In this document: positions 27,732-39,513 of the stretch, in pieces
Layout: every line of letters begins with the position of its first letter
How positions within the stretch are numbered: the first letter of the stretch is position 1
Assembly (NCBI GenBank): GCA_024742415.1
Contig: JANSYN010000004.1
Span: 62,001 to 126,000 of the forward strand
Origin: Gammaproteobacteria bacterium
GTDB taxonomy: Bacteria; Pseudomonadota; Gammaproteobacteria; Pseudomonadales; Halieaceae
Length of the DNA: 64,000 bases
Reading direction: 5' to 3'
Made by a program: the position numbers and the translations under genes
Notes under the pieces: model-generated
Told to the model about the DNA's origin: nothing
Database searches by the model: none
What the model saw: only the letters and a program-made list of their open reading frames with translations

Positions 27732-28628
27732 GTGGGGCAAATTCAGCGCGCCTATCACATGGATGTGAGTAACTCGATCGATGTCACTGATACTGCCGTT
27801 GTAGCGGCGGTATCTGAAGACATACTTTGTCGTGGCTATCCGCAACTGGATCGCGCTGCACTGGCGCGCCTGTTTGCAGATTTTCACCGGCTGTACCGTG
27901 GGAATTATCCCGGCTTCCACCCCTGTGATGTGGCCTACCACAACCAGCAGCACGTGCTGGATGTCACCCTGGCGATGGCGCGACTGCTCGACGGCTATCA
28001 CCTGCGACACGGCAGCAGCGGTATGTTGTCAGCCGAGATGGCGCTGACCGGCATGGCGGCGGCCCTGTTTCACGATGCGGGGTATATTCGCCGCCTGCGT
28101 GATTCACGCCACAGTAATGGCGCCGCCTATACCCGGGTGCACGTCAGTCGCAGCGCGCGTTTTCTGCGCGACTACCTACCCGATGCGGGCCTGGCCCGAC
28201 TGAGTCCGGCCTGCGCCAGAATCGTCCACTTCACCGGGTACGAGTTGTCTGTGGACAATATCCGTGTCGCCACAGAGGCAGAGCGCCTGGTGGGCATGCT
28301 CCTGGGGACTGCCGATCTCATCGCGCAAATGGCAGACATTGACTATGTCAGAAAGTGCCGCGACGACCTGTATGAAGAGTTCGTGGTCGGTGGTATGGCC
28401 GGTCTGAACGGTCATTACACACACACCGGCACGATCTACCGCTCCCCGGAGCAATTGCTCAAAATGACCCCGACCTTTATTCGCACGGCGATTCATGATC
28501 GTCTCGACGGTCATTTTGAAGGTGTGCATCGTTACGCGGCAGCGCATTTTGACGGTCGGCACCTGTATATGGAGGCCATTGTGGACAACTGCGAGCGCCT
28601 CGAGTCCCTCCTCGCGGCCAGCCGCTAG
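27732..28628 (+). CDS. HD-superfamily protein with class I cyclic-nucleotide phosphodiesterase motif
   Basis: A 298-residue cytosolic protein. YHNQQHVLDVT (residues 69-79) is the YHNxxHxxDV signature of class I 3',5'-cyclic-nucleotide phosphodiesterases. FHDAGY (113-118) is the HD metal pair. HFTGYEL and GTADLIAQMAD supply later candidate ligands. The PDE motif HDxxHxGxxN is not fully conserved (HDAGYIRRLRDSRHSNGAAY instead), so it may be a divergent HD phosphohydrolase. GTG 27732 has AGAGGA nine bases upstream. ATG 27759 is the alternative. The tight spacing to the cyclase-like gene argues for synthesis and breakdown of the same signal. Confidence 0.75.
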   Translation: MGQIQRAYHMDVSNSIDVTDTAVVAAVSEDILCRGYPQLDRAALARLFADFHRLYRGNYPGFHPCDVAYHNQQHVLDVTLAMARLLDGYHLRHGSSGMLSAEMALTGMAAALFHDAGYIRRLRDSRHSNGAAYTRVHVSRSARFLRDYLPDAGLARLSPACARIVHFTGYELSVDNIRVATEAERLVGMLLGTADLIAQMADIDYVRKCRDDLYEEFVVGGMAGLNGHYTHTGTIYRSPEQLLKMTPTFIRTAIHDRLDGHFEGVHRYAAAHFDGRHLYMEAIVDNCERLESLLAASR

Positions 28629-28630
28629 CG

Positions 28631-29446
28631 GTGGCGACGCCCGCATCCCAGGCAGACATCACCCTGGCCATTGCATTCGACGCACCGACGGATGCCACGC
28701 ACGCACGCGATCTCGCCCTGAACCTGGGGCTGCCGTTGCTAGGCCTGCTTGCAGACCAGCAGCAGCCCTGCCCTTACCAGGCGCTGCTGCTGGTTGCCGG
28801 GCGGCAGTTGGCCGTGCAACTGACCGGCAAGGGCGCTCCCGGCCCCTTACGAGTGGATTTTGGCAGCGGTGCAATGCGACATCGCCGCAAAAGTGGCGCC
28901 AATGAGCTACTGGGGCGCGCTATGGGTATTGGGAAAAAGACGCAACTGCGCGTTCTTGATGGTACAGCGGGCCTGGGCCGCGACGCTTTCGTGCTGGCCG
29001 ATTTGGGCGCTCGCGTAACCCTGTGTGAGCGCTCAGCGGTAGTTGCACATCTGCTGCGCTCGGGCATCGAGGCCGCAGTTGGCAGTGACGATGACTGGCT
29101 CAGCAGCGTGGCTCAGCGTATGGAACTGCGCGCCGGGGAGACCTGCGAGTTATCCCTGTTGCCCGGCCAGTTCGATGTGGTTTACCTGGACCCCATGTTT
29201 CCACCGCGTGACAAGCGCGCCGCCGTGAAGAAAGACATGGCGGTCTTCCAGCGACTACTGGGCGCGTCAGCGTCAGGCGCAGCGGCTGCCGAACTGCTGG
29301 GCTGGGCGCTCGCACAGGACGTGGCGCGCGTCGTCGTGAAGCGTCCGGTTCGTGCTCCGGCGCTGGGAGAGCGGCCGGTGTCGCACTGTATCCGGGGCAA
29401 GACCGTACGTTATGATGTCTACGTCCTACGCAGCCTCACTGCCTGA
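28631..29446 (+). CDS. rsmJ: 16S rRNA (guanine-1516-N2)-methyltransferase
   Basis: SAM-dependent methyltransferase that modifies G1516 of 16S rRNA. The 271-residue protein contains VLDGTAGLGRDAFVLADLGA, the RsmJ motif I. CERSAVVAHLLRSGI follows, and the catalytic LDPMFPPRDKRAAVKKDM with VVVKRPVRAPAL comes later, as in YhiQ/RsmJ. The N-terminal region is family-like, with RVDFGSGAMRHRRKSG before the Rossmann core. GTG 28631 begins two bases after the HD gene stop. No strong ribosome site is visible, so coupling to the upstream gene is likely. Confidence 0.93.
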   Translation: MATPASQADITLAIAFDAPTDATHARDLALNLGLPLLGLLADQQQPCPYQALLLVAGRQLAVQLTGKGAPGPLRVDFGSGAMRHRRKSGANELLGRAMGIGKKTQLRVLDGTAGLGRDAFVLADLGARVTLCERSAVVAHLLRSGIEAAVGSDDDWLSSVAQRMELRAGETCELSLLPGQFDVVYLDPMFPPRDKRAAVKKDMAVFQRLLGASASGAAAAELLGWALAQDVARVVVKRPVRAPALGERPVSHCIRGKTVRYDVYVLRSLTA

Positions 29447-29526
29447 AGGCAGGTCGTTGCTAACACCGGCCAGTCAAGGGCATGATGCCCCGCCGTTTTA
29501 CCTTTCCCTGCCCAGGAGCCGCCTGT

Positions 29527-32436
<2,910 letters not shown>

Positions 32437-32463
32437 GGTTAATCCTTACTGTTGGGTGTGCCG

Positions 32464-32820
32464 CTAGAGTGCGTGGCGTTGCAGGATGTGCTCGTACTGG
32501 GCAGCCTTGAAGCCCACATGTCGCTCGCTGCCGGTATCCAGTACCGGGCGCTTGATCAGTGTGGGGTGAGCCAGTATGGCCTCCAGTGCGGTGCTGTCAT
32601 TCATGCCGTCCCGTTGTTTCTGGTCCAGCGCTTTCCAGGTCGTACTGCGTTTGTTGACCAGCGTCTCCCAGCCCAGTTCCGCCAGCCAGCTGCTGGCCTG
32701 TTGCCTGTCCAGCCCATCGTCACGGAAGTCATGAAAGCCGTACTCGATACTGTGCAGTTCCAGCCAGCGCCGTGCCTTTTTTACGCTGTCACAGTTTTTG
32801 ATGCCGTAGAGTGTTATCAC
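32464..32820 (-). CDS. yffB: ArsC/Spx-family protein YffB
   Basis: A 118-residue thioredoxin-fold protein of the YffB branch of ArsC-like reductases, often found next to dapD or dapE. It begins ITLYGIKNCDSVKKARRWL, with the single active cysteine in the KNCDSVKKA motif, and has HDFRDDGL, LVNKRSTTWK and HPTLIKRPVL in family order. GTG 32820 gives exactly the family length, with AAAGG upstream. A GTG nine codons earlier is possible. Biochemical role is uncertain, with glutathione-dependent reduction proposed for homologues. Confidence 0.88.
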   Translation of the reverse strand: MITLYGIKNCDSVKKARRWLELHSIEYGFHDFRDDGLDRQQASSWLAELGWETLVNKRSTTWKALDQKQRDGMNDSTALEAILAHPTLIKRPVLDTGSERHVGFKAAQYEHILQRHAL

Positions 32821-32949
32821 AACAAAGGGCCTTTTTAAGGGACGCACAGGATAGCAAATCCCTGTCTTCAGAGGTAGGCGCGCAGGGGCTGCCGGACGGG
32901 GGTTGACGGGCGGCTCACCTTGACCTGCGCCTGGCTGATGTCGATCCGA

Positions 32950-33603
32950 TCAGGCTTTGCGTGTTTTCTTTGGATGCTTACGCTGTGGGTAGCAGCTACG
33001 GCAGATGTCACAGACGCGACCATCGCAGCCCCGGGCTGTGCAGAACTCGCGTCCGTAGTAGATGATCTGCAAGTGCAATGCGTTCCAGTGCTCCCGGGGA
33101 AAGAGACGCTTCAGGTCGCGTTCGGTCTGGGCAACACTCTTACCGCTGCTCAGCCCCCAGCGCTGTGCCAGGCGGTGAATGTGGGTGTCCACCGGAAAGG
33201 CAGGAACACCGAACGCCTGGGACATCACGACGCTCGCGGTTTTGTGGCCCACGCCGGGCAGGCGCTCCAGGGCTTCCAGGTCGGCGGGTACTCTGCCCTC
33301 GTGCTCGGCAACCAGTATCTCACTGAGCCGCCGGATAGCTGCGGATTTCTGCGGAGACAATCCACAGGGACGCACAATCGCCTTGATCTTTGCCACAGGC
33401 TGCAGTGCCATGTCATGGGGATTGTCCGCCAGTGTGAACAGAGCCGGCGTGACCTGGTTGACGCGCTCGTCTGTGCACTGGGCACTGAGCAGCACCGCAA
33501 CCAGTAGAGTGTAGGGATCTTTGTGATCCAGCGGGATGGGCGGCTCCGGATACAGCCGTTGCAGCGTATCGAGAATGAAGCTGACACGCTCTGCCTTGCG
33601 CAT
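32950..33603 (-). CDS. nth: Endonuclease III
   Basis: Base-excision DNA glycosylase/AP lyase for oxidised pyrimidines. The 217-residue protein has the helix-hairpin-helix LERLPGVGHKTASVV with the catalytic lysine, and the catalytic aspartate in FPVDTHIHRLAQRW. SAQCTDERVNQVTP lines the damage pocket. The C-terminal cysteine cluster reads FCTARGCDGRVCDICRSC, with spacing unlike the usual C-x6-C-x2-C-x5-C iron-sulfur site. A variant cluster is likely because several cysteines remain. It begins three bases after the dapC stop position on the same strand. Confidence 0.93.
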   Translation of the reverse strand: MRKAERVSFILDTLQRLYPEPPIPLDHKDPYTLLVAVLLSAQCTDERVNQVTPALFTLADNPHDMALQPVAKIKAIVRPCGLSPQKSAAIRRLSEILVAEHEGRVPADLEALERLPGVGHKTASVVMSQAFGVPAFPVDTHIHRLAQRWGLSSGKSVAQTERDLKRLFPREHWNALHLQIIYYGREFCTARGCDGRVCDICRSCYPQRKHPKKTRKA

Positions 33604-33606
33604 GTA

Positions 33607-34794
33607 CTAACCGCGCGCCAGGTGGTGTGCAATACGCTGTGCCGCCTCGACACAGTCCTGCTGCCCCGCAACCAGCGCCATGCGGACATGCCCATTACCC
33701 GGGTTGCGACCGTCAACAGTGCGGCCAAGATAGCTGCCGGGCAGCACGACTACGTTTTCATCAGCGTAGAGTTGTTGCGCAAAGGCCTCGTCACTGCCCG
33801 GCGTTTGTGGCCACAGGTAAAAGCCGGCGTCGGGCGCTGTGACTTGCATGCTTGCGCCAAGAATGTCCAGCACGGCGCTGAATTTCGCGCGGTAGGCAGC
33901 CCTGTTCTGCGCGACGTGCGCTTCGTCAGACCAGGCAGCGATACTCGCATACTGGTGATGCAATGGCATGGCGCAGCCATGGTAGGTGCGATACAGCATA
34001 AAGCGGCGCAGAATGGCGGCGTCGCCCGCGACAAATCCCGATCGCAACCCGGGCAGGTTTGAGCGCTTCGAGAGACTGTGGAACACCACGCAGTTGTGGA
34101 AGGTGGGCTCGCCCATGGCCGCACAGGCCTGTAGCAGTCCCGGTGGCGGGGTGCTCTCATCCAGATAGATCTCGCTGTAGCATTCGTCGCTGGCGATAAC
34201 AAAGTCGTGTTCACGCGCCAGCGCAACCAGCTTTTGCAGTTGCGCCATGCTGGCGACCGCGCCCGTAGGGTTGCCCGGCGTGCAGAGGTAGAGCAACTGG
34301 GTGCGTTGCCATTGGTCACGGGTGACGCTGTCAAAATCCGGCAGGAACTGATTTTGTGCATCGCAGGGAAGTAACAGCGGTTGTGCCCCGGCCAGCAGTG
34401 TTGCGCCCTCGTAGATCTGGTAGAAGGGGTTGGGGCTCACCACGAGCGCCGCGCGGTCGTGGTTGACCACCGCCTGGGCGAAGGCGAACAACGCCTCGCG
34501 CGTGCCGTTGACTGGAATGACCTGCTCGTCTGGCGCGAAATCTGCCAGTCCGAAGCGCCGGGTCAGCCACTGGCCGATACTGGCGCGCAGTTCCGGTATG
34601 CCTGCGGTGGCCGGGTAGTTTGCCAGTCGTGGCAGGTGCTGTGCCAGGGTGTCGAGCACGAACTGTGGTGGCGCATGCTGCGGTTCGCCCACCGAGAGCC
34701 TGATCTGCGATTTTTGTGCCGGAGTCACCTGCGACAGCAAGCTGGACAACTTTGTGAACGGGTACGGTTCCAGTGCATCCAGCAGTGTATTCAT
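33607..34794 (-). CDS. dapC: Succinyldiaminopimelate transaminase
   Basis: PLP-dependent class I aminotransferase of 395 residues making N-succinyl-LL-diaminopimelate. The PLP lysine is in FHSLSKRSNLPGLRSGF. NPTGAVAS and DECYSEIYLDE supply other cofactor contacts. The N-terminus LLDALEPYPFTKLSSLL and the overall length match Pseudomonas DapC. Position just downstream of glnD, six bases apart, is the arrangement I remember from Pseudomonas and supports DapC over ArgD-type enzymes. Confidence 0.93.
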   Translation of the reverse strand: MNTLLDALEPYPFTKLSSLLSQVTPAQKSQIRLSVGEPQHAPPQFVLDTLAQHLPRLANYPATAGIPELRASIGQWLTRRFGLADFAPDEQVIPVNGTREALFAFAQAVVNHDRAALVVSPNPFYQIYEGATLLAGAQPLLLPCDAQNQFLPDFDSVTRDQWQRTQLLYLCTPGNPTGAVASMAQLQKLVALAREHDFVIASDECYSEIYLDESTPPPGLLQACAAMGEPTFHNCVVFHSLSKRSNLPGLRSGFVAGDAAILRRFMLYRTYHGCAMPLHHQYASIAAWSDEAHVAQNRAAYRAKFSAVLDILGASMQVTAPDAGFYLWPQTPGSDEAFAQQLYADENVVVLPGSYLGRTVDGRNPGNGHVRMALVAGQQDCVEAAQRIAHHLARG

Positions 34795-34800
34795 CGTGGC

Positions 34801-37362
34801 TCAGGCCGCCGCTTGCTGGTCGAGGGCTTCGCAGATGCGTCGCTCGATCGCCGCGACGAGTTCCGGATCCCGAATCGCCTGGTGCTGGCTGTCGGTGATA
34901 AAAAAGACGTCTTCGACGCGCTCGCCCAGGGTCTGGATCTTCGCTCCCTGCAGTTCGATGTTCAGCTCGACAAAAATCCTGCCGATTCTTGCCAGCAGGC
35001 CAGGCCTGTCCGGCGATGCGACTTCGAGAATACTGAGGTTCCTGGCTTCATCGACGCGCATGCTGGTCTCTGTCGGAATGAAAAATGACTTGACCTGCCG
35101 GCGGGTGCGCCGCTCGACGATGTCCAGTTCGCTGTGGTCGTCCGTCAGCACCTCGGCCAGGTATTCCTCGATATGCTTGAGCCTGCCGTGGTCATCCTCG
35201 ATGGGCTGGCCGTTGGAGTCCAGAACGAAATAGGTGTCCAGGCTCATGTTGTTTTTCGAGCTGTAGATGCGTGCGTCATGTACGCTCAGGTCGAGATACT
35301 CCAGTGCGGCGCAGACACGCGAGAATAATTGCACGCGCGTGCGCGCATGGATGAAGATCTGTGTGGTGTTGGCAACGCTGGATTCCTCGCGGTTCTTAAC
35401 CAGCACTAATGGTTGGTCGCGATTGTAATGGTCATCTATCGCCTCGGTATGCCAGGCAATATCCTCAGGACGCTCGCGGATGAAATAATCGTCGCCGCGA
35501 TCCGACCAGATAGCCTCCAGATCTTCCGGAACAAAGCCGCGGCCCTCCAGTATCTCGATGGCGGCCTGGCGCGTGGCATTGACTACCGATGATTTCTGCA
35601 CCGGGTTGTCCAGGCCGCGGCGCAAAGCGCGCCTGGTTTCGGTATGCAGCTGTCGCAACAGGCTGCCGCGCCAGGCGTTCCAGAGCTTTGGATTGGTCGC
35701 GTTGATATCTGCCACCGTAAGGGTGAACAGGTAGTCAAGGTGGCGTTCATCGCGCACGTGGGTGGCAAATTCCTGCACGACTTCCGGGTCGGTGATGTCC
35801 TTGCGCTGCGCAACGGCAGACATCAACAGGTGGTTTTTCACCAGCCAGACGACCAGCTCAGTGTCCTGGTCGTTCAGCCCGTGGCTAACACAGAATGCCT
35901 GGGCATCCACTGCGCCAAGCTCGGAGTGATCGCCACCACGCCCCTTGCCAATGTCGTGGTAGAGCGCAGCGATGTACAGCAGTTCCACTTTATCCAGGCG
36001 TCGTGCTACACGACCCGATACCGGCAGATTTTCCAGCATGCCCGGGACCATAAAGCGGCGGGCAAACTTGATCACCTCCAGCGTATGGGCGTCTACGGTA
36101 TAGCTGTGGAACAGGTCATGCTGCATCTGGCCGATGATTCTGCCGAACTCCGGCAGGTACTGGCCAAGAACGCCATAGCGTGCCATGCGGCGCAATTGGC
36201 GTGTCATCTTGTGCGGTGAGCGCAGTATTGCCAGAAACAATTCCTTGTTGTCCGCCCGTGCGCGAAACGCGTCGTCAATTTGGTCACAGTGTTCCTGAAT
36301 CAGCCGAATGGTCGGCGCTGCAATACCGGTGATCGATGCGTTATTGCCGCAGAGAAGGAACACCTCCAGCAAGGCTGAGGGCTGTTCTGCGAACAGCTCA
36401 GTGCTGCGCGCTTCGATATAGCCGTTGCGGATCTGGAATCGGTCGTTGAGTTCCTCGATGTCGTCGGCCATGTTCTGGCGCAGTATGGCCTGGTCAAAGT
36501 ACTGGATAATGACCTCATTCAGTTGCCCCAGATCGAGCGCCCAGCGGTAATAAACCTGCATGAATTGTTCAACGGCCAATTTGTCACCATCGTGAAAGCC
36601 CCACAGGGCGGCGAGTTCGCGCTGGTGATCAAACAGGAGTCGATCTTCCTCGCGGTTGGTGATCATGTGCAGGGCGTAGCGGACTTGCCACAGGAAATCG
36701 CGGCCACCGGAGAGAACTGTAATCTCCTCGGCGGTAAGGAAGTTGCCCTCGGTGACTTCTTCCAGCGAGGTCACGCCAAAGTGCCGCTCAGTGATCCAGC
36801 CTATGACCTGCAGGTCGCGCAATCCTCCGGGCGAACTCTTGACATTGGGCTCAAGGTTGTACTCGGTGTCGGCAAACCTGTTATGGCGATTGGTTTGCTC
36901 ATCGAGTTTGGCCTTGAAGAATTCACGGCTGGTCCACATGTGTGTATCGGCGGTTAACTCGCGGACCTGCGCCATCAACGTGGCGGCCCCGCGAATGACG
37001 CGCGCCTCGATGAGATTGGTCAGTACGGTGATGTCCTCACGCGCCTGTTCCACGCACTCGGCAACGGTGCGCACGCTGTAACCCGGTTTGACACCGGTAT
37101 CCCACAGCAAGGTTGTGAAATCGGCCAGCTGGTCACGCACCGGATCACTGTTCTCGCCCAGCAGGAACAGCAGGTCGACATCAGAGTGGGGGTGAAGCTC
37201 GCCCCTGCCGTAGCCGCCCACCGCGACCATGGCCAGTTCGGCATCGCCCCAGGCCTGGCTGTCCCAAAGCTCGCCCAGCAGGGCGTCGGTAAAATGCGCA
37301 CGTTGTCTTATCAGTTCGCTGGCGCGCGCGCCCGCACGAAACGCATCGTGTTGATGCGCCAT
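34801..37362 (-). CDS. glnD: PII uridylyltransferase/uridylyl-removing enzyme GlnD
   Basis: Nitrogen sensor that uridylylates PII proteins at low glutamine and deuridylylates them at high glutamine. The nucleotidyltransferase motif is GGYGRGELHPHSDVD (residues 49-63 from this ATG). The HD domain carries IAALYHDIGKGRGGDHSE, and two ACT domains end the protein (about 690-853), with DRPGLLARIGRIFVELNIEL in the second. In E. coli the first motif sits about 44 residues later. GlnD-like sequence (PELFDPAAFREQL) continues upstream of this ATG but has no in-frame start codon, so the 5' end seems frameshifted. The NT domain is nevertheless complete from this ATG. Confidence 0.93.
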   Translation of the reverse strand: MAHQHDAFRAGARASELIRQRAHFTDALLGELWDSQAWGDAELAMVAVGGYGRGELHPHSDVDLLFLLGENSDPVRDQLADFTTLLWDTGVKPGYSVRTVAECVEQAREDITVLTNLIEARVIRGAATLMAQVRELTADTHMWTSREFFKAKLDEQTNRHNRFADTEYNLEPNVKSSPGGLRDLQVIGWITERHFGVTSLEEVTEGNFLTAEEITVLSGGRDFLWQVRYALHMITNREEDRLLFDHQRELAALWGFHDGDKLAVEQFMQVYYRWALDLGQLNEVIIQYFDQAILRQNMADDIEELNDRFQIRNGYIEARSTELFAEQPSALLEVFLLCGNNASITGIAAPTIRLIQEHCDQIDDAFRARADNKELFLAILRSPHKMTRQLRRMARYGVLGQYLPEFGRIIGQMQHDLFHSYTVDAHTLEVIKFARRFMVPGMLENLPVSGRVARRLDKVELLYIAALYHDIGKGRGGDHSELGAVDAQAFCVSHGLNDQDTELVVWLVKNHLLMSAVAQRKDITDPEVVQEFATHVRDERHLDYLFTLTVADINATNPKLWNAWRGSLLRQLHTETRRALRRGLDNPVQKSSVVNATRQAAIEILEGRGFVPEDLEAIWSDRGDDYFIRERPEDIAWHTEAIDDHYNRDQPLVLVKNREESSVANTTQIFIHARTRVQLFSRVCAALEYLDLSVHDARIYSSKNNMSLDTYFVLDSNGQPIEDDHGRLKHIEEYLAEVLTDDHSELDIVERRTRRQVKSFFIPTETSMRVDEARNLSILEVASPDRPGLLARIGRIFVELNIELQGAKIQTLGERVEDVFFITDSQHQAIRDPELVAAIERRICEALDQQAAA

Positions 37363-37485
37363 TACGCGGCTCAGCGCCTGCTTGCAACATTGCAGGGTAT
37401 TGCCGTTGGCCAGTTGTTCGCGAAAGGCTGCCGGGTCGAACAGCTCCGGGGCAGTGCCTGGGATGTGGGTGTCATGTTGTGGGTG

Positions 37486-38271
37486 TCATAGTGATGCCGG
37501 CAGGTTTTCGTTGCTGCGCCTTGTCAATACTTCGCAACCATCGTTTGTCACGCACAGGGTGTGCTCCCACTGCGCGGACAGGCGTCCATCGGCTGTGGTG
37601 ACTGTCCAGCCGTCTTTCTTGTTCAATCGCGTCTGGCGTTTGCCCGCATTGATCATGGGCTCTATCGTGAACGTCATGCCGGGCTCCAGCACAAGGCCCG
37701 TGCCCTTGCGTCCATAGTGCAACACCTGGGGATCCTCATGGAAGACGCGGCCGATGCCGTGGCCGCAGTACTCGCGCACCACGGAATAGTAGTTTTTTTC
37801 AGCATGCGTTTGTATGACGTGACCAATATCGCCCAGTGTCGCCCCGGGCCTGACGATCTCCAGGGCCAGGTAAAGGCACTCCTGTGTCACGGCGATCAGG
37901 CGTGTGGCATGACTGGCGACCTCGCCAACCTCGACCATGATGCTGGTGTCACCGTGGTAGCCATCCTTGATGACCGTGACATCAATATTGACGATATCGC
38001 CATTCTTAAGTTTTTTGCTGTCCGAGGGGATGCCGTGACAGACCACGTCATTGATGGACGTGCAGATGGAGCGCGGAAAGCCGTTATAGTTCAGCGGTGC
38101 CGGAATGGCTTGCTGTGTTTCGGTGATATAGCGATGGCAGATGTGGTCCAGCTCGCCGGTTGTCATCCCTGCTTCTACCAGCGGTTCGATCATTTCCAGT
38201 ACTTCGGCGGCGAGACGACCGGCAATGCGCATTTTTTCAATTTCATCTGCCGATTTTATCGAGACCGTCAT
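37486..38271 (-). CDS. map: Methionine aminopeptidase, type I
   Basis: Dinuclear metal enzyme removing the initiator Met from nascent proteins. The 261-residue protein has ligands at D97 (VNIDVTV), D108 (YHGDTS), H171 (CGHGIGRVFHEDP), E204 (FTIEPMI) and E236 (QWEHTL), the E. coli positions almost exactly. ATG 38271 has AGAAGG six bases upstream. A longer frame to 38370 reads into the map-rpsB promoter region and is rejected. The gene is divergent from rpsB and upstream of glnD on the same strand, a conserved order. Confidence 0.97.
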   Translation of the reverse strand: MTVSIKSADEIEKMRIAGRLAAEVLEMIEPLVEAGMTTGELDHICHRYITETQQAIPAPLNYNGFPRSICTSINDVVCHGIPSDSKKLKNGDIVNIDVTVIKDGYHGDTSIMVEVGEVASHATRLIAVTQECLYLALEIVRPGATLGDIGHVIQTHAEKNYYSVVREYCGHGIGRVFHEDPQVLHYGRKGTGLVLEPGMTFTIEPMINAGKRQTRLNKKDGWTVTTADGRLSAQWEHTLCVTNDGCEVLTRRSNENLPASL

Positions 38272-38422
38272 CAATAACCTTCTGAAAATTAAGAAAAACA
38301 AGCGTCTGCCCGTGCCCGGACCAGCGTCGCGGGCGGCATATTCTAACCCAAGAGCTGTGGAAATAGACAATCTTCCCGCAAGCGGACCGCTGTTGTCTCT
38401 TTAATCGGTGCTGCGCTTGTGG

Positions 38423-38596
38423 TATAAAGCGCGCCTCCGACGGGAGCTGCCCTGCAAATGGGGCGGTTCCCGCGGTTTGGAAACCAACGACGCACACATA
38501 TCGCAACCCTTGTCAGGGTGCCCGCTCGCTCCATGGAGCGAAGGGGGTTTGGCAACGGGGGTATGTGGAGGATTAACCCGTACAAGGTAATTAACT
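38423..38596 (+). promoter_or_regulatory. rpsB promoter -10 and structured leader
   Basis: TATAAA at 38423-38428 is followed by a GC-rich discriminator (GCGCGCC), as in stringently controlled ribosomal promoters. The -35 is unclear. The roughly 160-base leader is rich in short inverted repeats (GGTTTGGAAACC; CTCGCTCCATGGAGCGA) and may hold the S2 autoregulatory RNA element known upstream of rpsB in Gammaproteobacteria. That role is inference. It fills most of the 325-bp gap between map and rpsB. Confidence 0.45.
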
Positions 38597-39445
38597 ATGG
38601 CACAAGTGCAAGTAAGCATGCGTGAGCTGTTGCAAGCAGGCGCGCATTTCGGCCACCAGACTCGCTACTGGAATCCCAAGATGGACCAGTACATTTTTGG
38701 TGCACGCAACAAGATCCACATTATCAATCTCGAGCACACCGTTCCGGCTTTCAATGAAGCGCTGGACCTGGTGCAGCGTCTTGCCTCCAACAAGAACAAG
38801 ATTCTGTTCGTGGGCACCAAACGGGCTGCAGGGAAAATCATGAAAGAGCAGGCCACCCGTGCGGGCATGCCCTACGTGAGCCATCGCTGGCTTGGCGGTA
38901 TGCTGACCAACTACAAGACGATTCGTGCCTCGATCAAGCGTTTGCGCGATCTTGAGGCACAGCAAACTGATGGCACCTTCGCCAAATTTACCAAGAAAGA
39001 AGCGCTGATGCGTTCACGCGATATGGAAAAGCTCGAGCGCAGCATCGGTGGCATCAAGGATATGGGCGGTTTGCCCGATGCGCTGTTTGTTATCGACGTG
39101 GACCACGAGCGCATTGCCATTACCGAAGCCAACAAGCTGGGTATCCCGGTGATCGGTATTGTCGACACCAACAGTAATCCCGACGGTGTTGACTACGTTA
39201 TCCCCGGCAATGACGACGCGATCCGTGCGATAAAACTGTACGTGACCGCAGTGGCGGATGCCTGCCTGCAGGGCAAGATCGACGGTGGCGAAGTCCCTTC
39301 CGAGAAGAACGAGTTTGTCGAGGAAGCCGCCGCCAGCGCAGCGCCAGCAGAGACAGCTGCAGCACCGGCGCCCGCAGAGGCCGCTGCCGAGCCGACTGTT
39401 GAAGCAGTTTCAGCCGATGCGGAGCCCAAAGCCACCGCCGAGTGA
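38597..39445 (+). CDS. rpsB: 30S ribosomal protein S2
   Basis: Small-subunit ribosomal protein, 282 residues. It starts [24 protein letters not shown] and contains [34 protein letters not shown] and [22 protein letters not shown], all S2 hallmarks. The C-terminal 40 residues are an Ala/Glu/Pro-rich tail (about 242-282) longer than in E. coli. It heads the translation and envelope gene series and is divergent from map. AAGG lies nine bases before the ATG. Confidence 0.98.
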   Translation: MAQVQVSMRELLQAGAHFGHQTRYWNPKMDQYIFGARNKIHIINLEHTVPAFNEALDLVQRLASNKNKILFVGTKRAAGKIMKEQATRAGMPYVSHRWLGGMLTNYKTIRASIKRLRDLEAQQTDGTFAKFTKKEALMRSRDMEKLERSIGGIKDMGGLPDALFVIDVDHERIAITEANKLGIPVIGIVDTNSNPDGVDYVIPGNDDAIRAIKLYVTAVADACLQGKIDGGEVPSEKNEFVEEAAASAAPAETAAAPAPAEAAAEPTVEAVSADAEPKATAE

Positions 39446-39492
39446 TGGTGGTGGCCCTGCGGCCATAGCTCAGCGCATGAACAACCCGATTC

Positions 39493-39513
39493 CCCCGGCC
39501 CTAAACCGGGGGT
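39493..39513 (+). promoter_or_regulatory. GC-rich hairpin between rpsB and tsf
   Basis: CCCCCGG and CCGGGGG form a perfect 7-bp stem with a CCCTAAA loop, followed by only three T residues. A second smaller stem (CCCC/GGGG) lies at 39530-39543 just before the tsf ribosome site. It resembles an attenuator or processing site that lowers tsf relative to rpsB, as described in E. coli. Function here is inference. Confidence 0.5.

Noticed and set aside
26386-28628. Pycsar or CBASS anti-phage cassette
   Set aside because: No TIR, transmembrane or nuclease effector is adjacent, and the partner looks like a phosphodiesterase.
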